Source of the DNA: Cytophagaceae bacterium
GTDB lineage: Bacteria > Bacteroidota > Bacteroidia > Cytophagales > Spirosomataceae
Assembly (NCBI GenBank): GCA_947464595.1
Contig: CANHXO010000010.1
Span: forward strand, 1-40,330
Length of the DNA: 40,330 nt
Direction: 5' to 3'
The notes beneath the pieces are model-generated. The model saw only the letters and a list, made by a program, of their open reading frames with translations. It was not told the origin of the DNA and ran no database searches. Both the position numbers and the translations under genes were made by a program. How positions within the stretch are numbered: position 1 is the first letter of the stretch; every line of letters starts with the position of its first letter. Below, in pieces: positions 18,809 to 25,572 of this stretch.

Positions 18809-19665
18809 AAAAATTAGGATTGCTTTTATTGTTTGTCTCGACAAGCTTGTTGGGCCAGAAAGCTGCGAAGGAAGAATGGATTTCCATGTTTAATGGAAAA
18901 GATTTAAAAGGTTGGACGCCTAAGATTAGAAACTATGCTTCAGGAGAAAATTTTGGAAATACCTTTCGTGTGGAGGATGGCAAATTAGTCGTGAGGTATG
19001 ATGCCTACGATTCATTCGATGAACGTTTTGGGCATATTTTTTACAAAGATAAATTTAGTTATTACCGCATTCGCTTAAATTACCGATTTGTGGGTGATCA
19101 AGCCATCAAAGGTCCTGGTTGGGCTACGCGAAACAGTGGCATTATGATCCATGGACAGGCACCACAAACGATGGGCAAAAACCAAGATTTCCCGGTTTCG
19201 ATCGAGGTGCAGTTATTAGGAGGTAATGGGAAAGACAAGCGTACAACCTGTAATTTGTGTACCCCTGGGACAAATGTAGAGATGAATGGAAAATTATTTA
19301 CGCCACATTGTGTCAATTCAACTTCTGAAACCTACCATGGAGACCAGTGGGTGAAGGCCGAAGTATATGTCTTAGGAGATTCTTTAGTCCAACATGTAAT
19401 CAATGGCCAATCCGTATTGTCCTATCAAAAACCGCAAATCGGTGGTGGAAATGTGAGTGGCCAAGAGGTCATATTTGGTTCAAAGGGTCAGTTATTGACC
19501 GAAGGGTACATATCCCTTCAAAGTGAAAGCCACCCCGTTGAATTTAAAAATATTGAAATTCTAAATTTAGAAGGTTGCATGGATCCAATGGCCTTGAATT
19601 ATAAATCGTATTTTATTAAATCAAAGCCGAGTGATTGTACGTTTAAAAAGAAACGCAAATCATAG
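18805..19665 (+). CDS. Secreted DUF1080 (3-keto-disaccharide hydrolase-like) protein
   Basis: A 286-residue protein with a signal peptide (MKKLGLLLLFVSTSLLGQ) and a DUF1080 concanavalin-like beta-sandwich: WISMFNGKDLKGWTPK, FRVEDGKLVVRYD, FGHIFYKDKFSYYRIRLNYR, a GPGWATRNSGIMIHG segment, SIEVQLLGG, and the closing GYISLQSESHPVEFKNIEIL. Family members bind or cleave sugars, and some act on 3-keto-glycosides. A short C-terminal extension has GCMDPMALNY and a second cysteine, a small motif also seen in other secreted Bacteroidota proteins. It overlaps the haloperoxidase gene by 4 nt and ends at a terminator, as the last gene of the SusCD locus. Substrate unknown. Confidence 0.88.
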   Translation: MKKLGLLLLFVSTSLLGQKAAKEEWISMFNGKDLKGWTPKIRNYASGENFGNTFRVEDGKLVVRYDAYDSFDERFGHIFYKDKFSYYRIRLNYRFVGDQAIKGPGWATRNSGIMIHGQAPQTMGKNQDFPVSIEVQLLGGNGKDKRTTCNLCTPGTNVEMNGKLFTPHCVNSTSETYHGDQWVKAEVYVLGDSLVQHVINGQSVLSYQKPQIGGGNVSGQEVIFGSKGQLLTEGYISLQSESHPVEFKNIEILNLEGCMDPMALNYKSYFIKSKPSDCTFKKKRKS

Positions 19666-19686
19666 AAATTCAAGAAATTTGAGTAG

Positions 19687-19719
19687 ATAAGGCTTTTAGG
19701 GAATTCCTAAAAGCCTTAT
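19687..19719. terminator. Terminator between the DUF1080 gene and tyrA (convergent)
   Basis: Perfect 14-bp stem ATAAGGCTTTTAGG (19687-19700) with CCTAAAAGCCTTAT (19706-19719) and a 5-nt loop. T-rich sequence follows on the plus strand. The stem overlaps the tyrA stop codon, so it probably also ends the minus-strand transcript, though the T run there is poor. Confidence 0.85.
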
Positions 19720-20579
19720 TTGTTTTTAAGTATTCGACCGATATCGTTGGCTTTGCTTAACTCAACTTTAAGTTTGTCATAGCTTCCGGCAAGCATTAAG
19801 CCTTTGTATTTGAGCAGCGTGTTGATGTACTCATCTAACACATCTAATAGATTTTCCTGATTTTGGTGGAAAATCTGACTCCACGTTTCTGGAGAAGATT
19901 TGGCCAATCGAACGGTAGATTCAAAACCGGTGGAGGCTAGTTCAAAAATCCTTTTTTCGTCCTTTTCTTTTTCCAAAACAGTATTAGCTAACGCGAAAGA
20001 ACAGATATGGGAAATATGAGAAATATAAGCTGTATGTACATCGTGGCTAATTGAATCCATGTAAATCAATGCCATATGAAGCCCATTTTTATACAGATCT
20101 TCAATGATTTCCGACGCAGTAGGCGAACTTAACTCTTTATCACAAATCACGCAGGTTTTTCCTTTGAAAAGGCCGAGGACAGCCGCTTCTGGGCCCGAAA
20201 ATTCTGTTCCGGCCATGGGGTGCGTAGATACAAATTGAGCCCGTTTCGGATGATTTTTTAACGCTTCATAAACTGGAGTTTTGGTAGAACCTACCTCAAT
20301 GATCAATTGATTGGGTTTTAATTGATCTAAAATTTTGGGAATGATGCTAACTAACACATCTACAGGGGTAGACGTGATGAAAATATCGACCTCGTTTAAC
20401 GCATTTTCCCAAGTCATTATTTGGTCTACTAAGCGCAGCGATAATGCTTTTGATTGATGTTCAGGATTGGTATCGATCCCAATGATTTCAGAAGCCCAAC
20501 CGCTTTCGCGAAGTCCTAATGCGATGGAACCGCCAATTAACCCTATCCCGATGATGCCAACCTTTTTATTTGATTCCAT
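19716..20579 (-). CDS. tyrA: Prephenate dehydrogenase (TyrA, no ACT domain)
   Basis: A 287-residue NAD(P)-dependent prephenate dehydrogenase that makes 4-hydroxyphenylpyruvate for tyrosine. The Rossmann motif KVGIIGIGLIGGSIALGL is at residues 5-22. The substrate region includes STHPMAGTEFSGPEAA and the helical C-terminal domain contains SHDVHTAYISHISHICSFALA. The frame is open upstream to 20672, but ATG 20579 is the natural start, 4 residues before the Rossmann strand. It overlaps the aminotransferase 3' end by 14 nt, so the two are translationally coupled. Length and sequence show only the catalytic and dimerisation domains. The ACT domain that gives tyrosine feedback in many TyrA proteins is not visible, which fits control at the attenuator upstream of the pair. 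Confidence 0.92.
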   Translation of the reverse strand: MESNKKVGIIGIGLIGGSIALGLRESGWASEIIGIDTNPEHQSKALSLRLVDQIMTWENALNEVDIFITSTPVDVLVSIIPKILDQLKPNQLIIEVGSTKTPVYEALKNHPKRAQFVSTHPMAGTEFSGPEAAVLGLFKGKTCVICDKELSSPTASEIIEDLYKNGLHMALIYMDSISHDVHTAYISHISHICSFALANTVLEKEKDEKRIFELASTGFESTVRLAKSSPETWSQIFHQNQENLLDVLDEYINTLLKYKGLMLAGSYDKLKVELSKANDIGRILKNK

Positions 20580-21744
20580 TTGATTTTGATTTAATGCGCT
20601 GAATAACCTCTTTAAACACTTCTTCTTTTGCACATAATGAAATACGGATATACTCATTTCCTTGAGTTCCAAAGATCCCCCCTGGGGTTATAAAAACCGC
20701 ATGATTGATTAGTATATCATCCGATAATTCATAACCAGAGCTAAAATCACTAGGTGTTTTTGCCCATACAAACATACCTGATTGCGCTTTATCGTAGGTG
20801 CAGTTCAATAGATCTAGTAGTTCGAAAACGAGTTTTTGACGCGACTTATAGAGGGCATTTTGTTGTTTAAACCAGGTAAGATCTGCTGAAAGGGCCTCTA
20901 TAGCGGCTACCTGTAATGGAAGAAACATCCCCGAATCCATGTTCGATTTAAATTTTAACACAGGGTTTAAAAATGCTGATTTACCCATTAAAGCGCCGAC
21001 TCTCCAGCCCGCCATATTATGGGATTTGGACAAAGAATTTAATTCGATGCCCACCTCCATCATTCCAGGAATGGCTAGCATGGATAATGGTTCCTCATTT
21101 AAAATAAAACTATATGGATTATCGTTGACCAATAAAATGGAATGCTTTTGAGCAAAATCTTTTAATTGCTGAAAGAAAGATACATCCGCTTTCGCACCTG
21201 TAGGCATATGTGGATAATTGACCCACATGATTTTAACTTTTGATAAATCCCTCGATTCAAGTGCTTTTAAATCGGGAAGCCAACCCGTTTCTTCGGATAA
21301 TTCGTAGGTTAAAACCTTTGCCCCGGCTAATGAGCAAGCTGCTTGGTACGTAGGATATCCAGGATTTGGAATTAATGTTTCGTCTCCAGCTTCTAAATAA
21401 GCCATGGCAATGTGCATAATCCCTTCTTTAGATCCCATGAGAGGCAGGATTTCTGATTGGGGGTTTAATTCTACTGTATAATGAGCAGCATAAAAATCCG
21501 CAAAAGCTTTTCTTAGGGCAGGTATTCCTTGATAACCTTGGTAAGCATGGTTATCTGGATTTGCTGCAGCAGCCGTTAGGGCATCAATCGTTTTTTTCGA
21601 AGGTGCCAAATCTGGACTTCCTATGCCAATATTGATGACAGGAATTCCATCTGCTTTTAATTGGGCTATCTGTTTTAATTTGGTCGAAAAATAATATTCT
21701 TCAACGGTATTTAATCGAGATGCGGTGGATATATCTAAGCTCAT
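20566..21744 (-). CDS. Class I/II PLP aminotransferase, probable aromatic (tyrosine) aminotransferase
   Basis: A 392-residue fold-type I aminotransferase. PLP-site features are N177 (VNYPHMPTG), D208 and Y211 (DNPYSF), the Schiff-base lysine K240 in NSLSKSHNMAGWRVG with the phosphate-contacting Arg, and a late Arg in EYIRISLC. It belongs to the DapL/AspC-like group, which by sequence alone could act on aspartate, aromatic acids or diaminopimelate. Context points to aromatic work: it overlaps tyrA, and its mRNA begins with a tyrosine-rich leader and attenuator. It would then convert 4-hydroxyphenylpyruvate to tyrosine, and possibly phenylpyruvate to phenylalanine. The start codon lies 5 nt after the attenuator U run with no Shine-Dalgarno site. 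Confidence 0.88.
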   Translation of the reverse strand: MSLDISTASRLNTVEEYYFSTKLKQIAQLKADGIPVINIGIGSPDLAPSKKTIDALTAAAANPDNHAYQGYQGIPALRKAFADFYAAHYTVELNPQSEILPLMGSKEGIMHIAMAYLEAGDETLIPNPGYPTYQAACSLAGAKVLTYELSEETGWLPDLKALESRDLSKVKIMWVNYPHMPTGAKADVSFFQQLKDFAQKHSILLVNDNPYSFILNEEPLSMLAIPGMMEVGIELNSLSKSHNMAGWRVGALMGKSAFLNPVLKFKSNMDSGMFLPLQVAAIEALSADLTWFKQQNALYKSRQKLVFELLDLLNCTYDKAQSGMFVWAKTPSDFSSGYELSDDILINHAVFITPGGIFGTQGNEYIRISLCAKEEVFKEVIQRIKSKSNGIK

Positions 21745-21749
21745 AAAAC

Positions 21750-21773
21750 AAAAAAACCGACGATGGGCCGGTT
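21750..21773 (-). terminator. Attenuator terminator hairpin before the aminotransferase gene
   Basis: In the minus-strand RNA, AACCGGC (21773-21767) pairs with GUCGGUU (21761-21755) over 7 bp, with one G-U and a CCAUC loop. The U run spans 21756-21750, with its first two bases closing the stem. It lies inside the leader, 5 nt before the aminotransferase ATG, so a structure there must be conditional for the gene to be expressed. Its 5' arm is exactly the 3' arm of the competing antiterminator. Confidence 0.88.
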
Positions 21774-21808
21774 GTTAGTAAGTTATAGTTAAAACCTATG
21801 TAACCGGC
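21767..21808 (-). promoter_or_regulatory. Antiterminator of the tyrosine attenuator
   Basis: GCCGGUU (21808-21802) is a perfect 7-bp complement of AACCGGC (21773-21767), with a 28-nt A/U-rich loop. The 5' arm starts on the last base of the leader peptide's UAG stop codon. A ribosome stalled on the Tyr codons leaves this arm free, so the antiterminator forms. A ribosome that reaches the stop codon covers it, so the terminator forms instead. The two pairings are mutually exclusive because both need 21767-21773. Confidence 0.82.
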
Positions 21809-21873
21809 TATGCGCAATGGAAATACCCTGCGTAATAATATCCGATGTAATACGTTTTGTTTTCAAAATTCAT
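21808..21873 (-). CDS. Tyrosine-rich leader peptide (21 aa) of the aminotransferase-tyrA attenuator
   Basis: A 21-codon ORF from ATG 21873 to TAG 21810-21808. Codons 8, 9, 12, 13, 14 and 17 are Tyr, and codons 3 and 18 are Phe, so 8 of 21 residues are aromatic. The peptide reads YYIGYYYAGYF over residues 8-18. Such density is not expected by chance and is the hallmark of an attenuation leader that measures charged tRNA-Tyr. The promoter's -7 element ends only 4 nt before the ATG, so the mRNA would be leaderless or nearly so. The stop codon directly touches the antiterminator arm, giving the geometry needed for ribosome-controlled switching. Confidence 0.85.
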   Translation of the reverse strand: MNFENKTYYIGYYYAGYFHCA

Positions 21874-21877
21874 GCCT

Positions 21878-21908
21878 CAAAGGTATAAAAAAAATGTTTT
21901 TAAGCAAA
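21878..21908 (-). promoter_or_regulatory. Promoter of the tyrosine leader operon (TTTG-N19-TACCTTTG)
   Basis: On the minus strand TTTG (21908-21905) is followed after exactly 19 nt by TACCTTTG (21885-21878), a full match to the Bacteroidota housekeeping promoter. It lies just 6 nt after the recX stop codon. Transcription should begin 4-7 nt past the TTTG, at or next to the leader ATG (21873). Confidence 0.82.
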
Positions 21909-21913
21909 TTATA

Positions 21914-22363
21914 TCAAAAAAGGCCTTTTAATTGGGCCACAACAAGACTGGACTCATATCCTTTTGAAAGTGCAAAAGCGTAGCACTTTTGGTATTTTTG
22001 TTGTGTAGTCCCGGTCTTGATTTCAGCCTTTTTCTTATGAATTATTTTTTTTAATTTTTCGATGTATTCGGTTTCATCTAAGTCCTCCCATGCATGTACT
22101 AGCATTGACTCTGGAATTCCCCTTTTTTTTAATTCAAACATTATTTTGTTTCGACCCCAATTTTTTTGATTGAATTTGGAACGAACAAAAATTTCCACGA
22201 AGCGAGATTCATTTAAGTAGTTATTTTCAGCAAGCCAAGTAAGGTAATTCGGTTGGTCAGACTCGTCCACAAGCAAATCTTTCATTTTTTGTTTGATTTC
22301 AGAGATGCAACGTTCTTGATAGGCGCAATAACGGGCCAATTGATTTAAAACCTTGCTGTCCAT
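21914..22363 (-). CDS. recX: Regulatory protein RecX
   Basis: A 149-residue RecX family protein, a cytoplasmic modulator of RecA filaments. It is built of three-helix repeats: LNQLARYCAYQERCISEIKQKM, then YLTWLAENNYLNESRFVEIFVRSKFNQKNWGRNKIMFELKKRGIP, then a C-terminal repeat with YQKCYAFALSKGYESSLV. The RFVEIFVRSKF..WG..KI..ELK signature is typical. It follows hemA by 11 nt on the same strand, so it is probably co-transcribed with it. There is no clear terminator after its stop; a perfect 12-bp palindrome (21918-21929) inside the 3' end has no loop. hemA-recX transcripts may therefore continue into the tyrosine attenuator. Confidence 0.92.
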   Translation of the reverse strand: MDSKVLNQLARYCAYQERCISEIKQKMKDLLVDESDQPNYLTWLAENNYLNESRFVEIFVRSKFNQKNWGRNKIMFELKKRGIPESMLVHAWEDLDETEYIEKLKKIIHKKKAEIKTGTTQQKYQKCYAFALSKGYESSLVVAQLKGLF

Positions 22364-22374
22364 GCAGAGGAATA

Positions 22375-23646
22375 TTAGGATTCAAACTCTTCGATGTGCT
22401 CTAAATTGAACAATTCGTTCAAAATATCGACCATTTTTTCCGATTCACCTCTTTTGCATGCCGCCTTTAAATGAAGGATGGGTTGCTTCATGATTTTTTG
22501 AACCAGATTCGCGGTGATTTTCTCAAGCTTTTCGATTTCGTCTTTATTCAACCCTTTGATATGTCGGTTGATTTCTTCTTTTCGAATATTTTCAAGCGCG
22601 CTCTTTAATTTATGAATCGTAGGAGAGACCTCCATTTCCTTAGACCAATCATTGAAACTAACGATGCTTTCCTCAATGATGACGCGTACATCTGGCACCG
22701 ATGCCATTCGGGCCGCTAAAGCTTCATCAGCTCTTTCTTTTAAGGAGTCAATGTTATAAAGTAAGATTCCAGGATTCTTTTCAATTCCATCTTCTATACT
22801 TCTGGGCACCGATAAGTCAATAAAGTATTTAAAGGAAAGTACCTGAAGTTTTTTTATTTCTTCTAGGGTAATGATCGGGTTTTCCGTTCGAACCGATGAA
22901 ATAATGATGTCTGCTTTCGAAATTTCTTCCCATAAATCAGCAAATGGCGCTACTCGGAAAGGCATTCCTTGAGCTATTTTCTCCGCTTTTTCTTGCGTCC
23001 GATTCATGATGGTGAATTCAGCAAAATCCTTTTCCTCCATGTTTTTACAAACATCTAAGCCTATTTCACCTAAACCTAAAATTAAGACTTTAGGCTGAGG
23101 AATTGCTTGGGAAAGTTCTTCTGCTAGGGCAACAGTTGCGTATGAAACCGAAGCTGCACCATCTCTAAAGGAGGTTTCTTGGGCTACACGCTTATTGGAA
23201 TAAAATATGGTATGCATCAATCGATGCAAATAAGGTCCTGCTAAATTTAAATCAGCGGCCAACTGATACGCTTTTTTTATCTGGTTGGGGATTTGTAAAT
23301 CGCCCACTACTTTTGATTGCAATCCAGTGGCTACCTCAAATAAGTGCCTTAATGAATCCTCTGTTTCATTCAGGTATTTAAAGTAGTTCAGAAATTCAGC
23401 ATTTATTTGAATTCCTTTTTCGATTAGAAGGGCTTTGACTAATTCCTCAGAAATGTTTTCTATGGCTGTATAGTAAAGCTCTGTTCGATTACAAGTAGAA
23501 ACTATTAACAATTCATTTAAGCCAAAAAGGTCTTTGCATTTGATCGCAAAAGCCTTGCTTTCATCCTCATTCAACGCGACCATTTCACGGATGGTGAGTG
23601 GCGCGGTGCGGTGAGAAATACTTACTGACTTAAATGGTATGATCAT
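22375..23646 (-). CDS. hemA: Glutamyl-tRNA reductase
   Basis: A 423-residue glutamyl-tRNA reductase, the first committed enzyme of C5-pathway tetrapyrrole synthesis, which reduces glutamyl-tRNA(Glu) to glutamate-1-semialdehyde with NADPH. It shows SISHRTAPLTIRE, the catalytic cysteine C52 in STCNRTELYY, EVATGLQSKVVGD, the NADPH-binding LILGLGEIGLDVCKN, DIIISSVRTENPI, and the C-terminal helical dimerisation domain ending near LKAACKRGESEKM. Length is normal. It heads a hemA-recX pair and is divergent from the SDR gene, with a -7 element about 27 nt upstream of the ATG. Confidence 0.95.
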   Translation of the reverse strand: MIIPFKSVSISHRTAPLTIREMVALNEDESKAFAIKCKDLFGLNELLIVSTCNRTELYYTAIENISEELVKALLIEKGIQINAEFLNYFKYLNETEDSLRHLFEVATGLQSKVVGDLQIPNQIKKAYQLAADLNLAGPYLHRLMHTIFYSNKRVAQETSFRDGAASVSYATVALAEELSQAIPQPKVLILGLGEIGLDVCKNMEEKDFAEFTIMNRTQEKAEKIAQGMPFRVAPFADLWEEISKADIIISSVRTENPIITLEEIKKLQVLSFKYFIDLSVPRSIEDGIEKNPGILLYNIDSLKERADEALAARMASVPDVRVIIEESIVSFNDWSKEMEVSPTIHKLKSALENIRKEEINRHIKGLNKDEIEKLEKITANLVQKIMKQPILHLKAACKRGESEKMVDILNELFNLEHIEEFES

Positions 23647-23672
23647 TCTGGTGAAATCGTAAAATTAATTCA

Positions 23673-23680
23673 CAAAAGTA
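23673..23680 (-). promoter_or_regulatory. Candidate -7 element for hemA
   Basis: The minus strand reads TACTTTTG, a full match to TAnnTTTG, 26 nt before the hemA ATG. No recognisable TTTG is found 19-21 nt upstream. On the opposite strand a weaker TAATTTTA at 23724-23731 could serve the divergent SDR gene. Confidence 0.45.
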
Positions 23681-23755
23681 CAATGCAATTATTTAATTTG
23701 TATCCTTCTTGTTAAGAAAATCGTAATTTTATTGATAAATAAAAATTCAGAAAAA

Positions 23756-24577
23756 ATGTTTAAAAATAAAACTGTTTTTATCACAGGTGCTTCCAGAGGA
23801 ATCGGCTTAGAAATAGCCAAAAAACTTGCCTCAGAGGGAGCAAACATCGTTATTGCGGCAAAAACATCTGATCCTCATCCCAAATTAGCGGGTACAATCC
23901 ATTCTGCAGCTGCCGAAATTGAGGCTTTGGGAGGAAAGGCTTTGCCATGTATGGTCGACATTCGTGACGAAAATCAGGTTTTATCTGCGGTCCAAAAAGC
24001 AGTTGAAACATTTGGAGGAATCGATATTTTGATCAATAATGCTTCGGCTATCCAGTTGACAGGAACGTTGAGAACAGAAATGAAGAAGTATGATTTGATG
24101 CATCAAGTCAATGCGCGAGGAACATTTTTGTGTGCGCAGGCTTGTTTGCCATATTTGTTGAAATCAGACAATCCACATGTGTTAACCCTTTCCCCTCCAT
24201 TGAACGTGGAAGCCCGTTGGTTTGAAAATCATGTGGCTTATTCGATGGCCAAGTTTGGGATGTCATTGTGTACCTTAGGTATGGCATCAGAGTTTAAGGG
24301 GAAAGTGGCCTTTAATGCACTTTGGCCAAAAACAATTATTGCCACTGCAGCCATCGAATTTGCGATTGGAAATGCGGATATGATGCAGTTGGGAAGGAAG
24401 GCGACTATCATGGCAGATGCTGCCGCTGTCATTTTAAAGCGAGATGCAAAAACGGTAAGCGGTCATTTTTATATCGATGAAGAGGTTTTACGGGAGGAGG
24501 GTGTTGTTAATTTTGACGCATACCGAGTAAATCCTGCTACGAGAGAAGATCAATTAATTCCTGACTTTTTTATTTAG
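23756..24577 (+). CDS. SDR family NAD(P)-dependent oxidoreductase, HSDL2-like
   Basis: A 273-residue short-chain dehydrogenase. The cofactor motif T10-G-A-S-R-G-I-G17 lies at the N-terminus, NNAS is in the middle strand, and the catalytic Y162-xxx-K166 is in YSMAKFGMSL, with a serine in the preceding TLSPPLN strand. The AKTSDPHPKLAGTIHSAAAEIEALGG and FNALWPKTIIATAA stretches are typical of the hydroxysteroid-dehydrogenase-like-2 group. The substrate is unknown, possibly a fatty acyl or steroid-like alcohol. ATG 23756 is preferred over an upstream TTG at 23732. It starts a seven-gene co-directional run and ends 4 nt before the YheT-like gene. Confidence 0.88.
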   Translation: MFKNKTVFITGASRGIGLEIAKKLASEGANIVIAAKTSDPHPKLAGTIHSAAAEIEALGGKALPCMVDIRDENQVLSAVQKAVETFGGIDILINNASAIQLTGTLRTEMKKYDLMHQVNARGTFLCAQACLPYLLKSDNPHVLTLSPPLNVEARWFENHVAYSMAKFGMSLCTLGMASEFKGKVAFNALWPKTIIATAAIEFAIGNADMMQLGRKATIMADAAAVILKRDAKTVSGHFYIDEEVLREEGVVNFDAYRVNPATREDQLIPDFFI

Positions 24578-24581
24578 TTTC

Positions 24582-25559
24582 GTGCCTTTCCTATCCAGTG
24601 AAAATTTGATTAAATCACCCTTTTGGTTGCCTGACGGACATACTCAAAGCATTTACCCTGCACTTTATCGCGCAGTTACGTTAGATCATGTAGCAGTTAG
24701 GGAGCGAATAAATACCTTGGACGATGATTTTTTAGATGTGGATTGGTATGTAAATCAAGGAGATCTAGACAATACACCTTTGTTAATTATATCTCATGGT
24801 TTAGAAGGGAGTTCGGATCGGCACTATGTGAAAGGCCTTATACGAGTGATGCAACGAGAGGGGTATAACATCCTGGCTTGGAATTACAGAAGTTGCTCAG
24901 GCGAATTAAATCGGGCGTTGAGGTTCTACCATAGTGGTGCGACTGATGATTTGGATTTCATTATTCGATTAGCCCATTCGCGGGGGGCAAAACAAATTTC
25001 CTTGGCTGGATTCTCACTTGGGGGGAACTTGACCGCAAAATGGTTGGGAGAGCAGGGTGAAAATCCTCCTCATTTCATTCGAAAAGCTGTAGCATTTTCT
25101 GTACCTTTACACCTTTCTAGCAGTAGCCGGAAGTTGGCCCGCTGGGAAAACCGCATCTACACGCATCGATTTTTACAAACTCTCTTAAAAAAAGTCAACG
25201 AAAAGTCGGCCGTATATCCCCACGATATTACGTCTGATATGTTGAAAAGCATTAGGAGTTTGAAGCAATTTGATGATGTAATTACGGGTCCACTGCATGG
25301 TTTTAAGGATGCAGAGGATTATTACGAGCAGAATAGCTCGCTTTATTTTTTGGAAAAAATACGCATTCCACTATTAATTGTGAATGCACAGAATGATCCA
25401 TTTTTATCTGAGGAATGCATTCCTTATCAATTGGCAGAAACGTTAGATTTTGTCCATTTGGAAGCTCCAAAAGAAGGAGGTCATTGCGGTTTTTTTCCCA
25501 AGAATTACCAAGGAGTTACTTGGTCAGAGAAGCGTGCGGCAGATTGGTTTAGTATTTGA
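24582..25559 (+). CDS. YheT-family alpha/beta hydrolase
   Basis: A 325-residue alpha/beta hydrolase of the YheT/ABHD1-3 group. It begins at GTG 24582, 4 nt after the SDR stop, and no in-frame ATG gives the conserved SPFWLPDGHTQSIYPAL start. The oxyanion region is SHGLEGSSDRHYVKGL, the nucleophile S145 is in GFSLGGN, and the other triad members are D272 (NAQNDPFL) and H301 (GGHCGFF). It is a predicted cytoplasmic or membrane-associated esterase/lipase of unknown substrate. It appears to be part of the same transcript as the SDR and serine genes. Confidence 0.9.
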   Translation: MPFLSSENLIKSPFWLPDGHTQSIYPALYRAVTLDHVAVRERINTLDDDFLDVDWYVNQGDLDNTPLLIISHGLEGSSDRHYVKGLIRVMQREGYNILAWNYRSCSGELNRALRFYHSGATDDLDFIIRLAHSRGAKQISLAGFSLGGNLTAKWLGEQGENPPHFIRKAVAFSVPLHLSSSSRKLARWENRIYTHRFLQTLLKKVNEKSAVYPHDITSDMLKSIRSLKQFDDVITGPLHGFKDAEDYYEQNSSLYFLEKIRIPLLIVNAQNDPFLSEECIPYQLAETLDFVHLEAPKEGGHCGFFPKNYQGVTWSEKRAADWFSI

Positions 25560-25572
25560 TTAAATAAAAAAT

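Noticed and set aside
20580-20672. Longer start for tyrA beginning at 20672
   Set aside because: The extra 31 residues overlap the conserved end of the aminotransferase in another frame and precede a normal TyrA N-terminus at ATG 20579.
21745-21873. T-box or riboswitch explanation for the aminotransferase leader
   Set aside because: The leader is too short, lacks T-box conserved sequence and aptamer-like junctions, and is fully explained by a Tyr-codon ORF with two competing hairpins.
21918-21929. Intrinsic terminator for recX from the palindrome AAAAGGCCTTTT
   Set aside because: The two arms are contiguous with no loop and the palindrome lies inside the coding sequence, so a stable terminator hairpin is unlikely.
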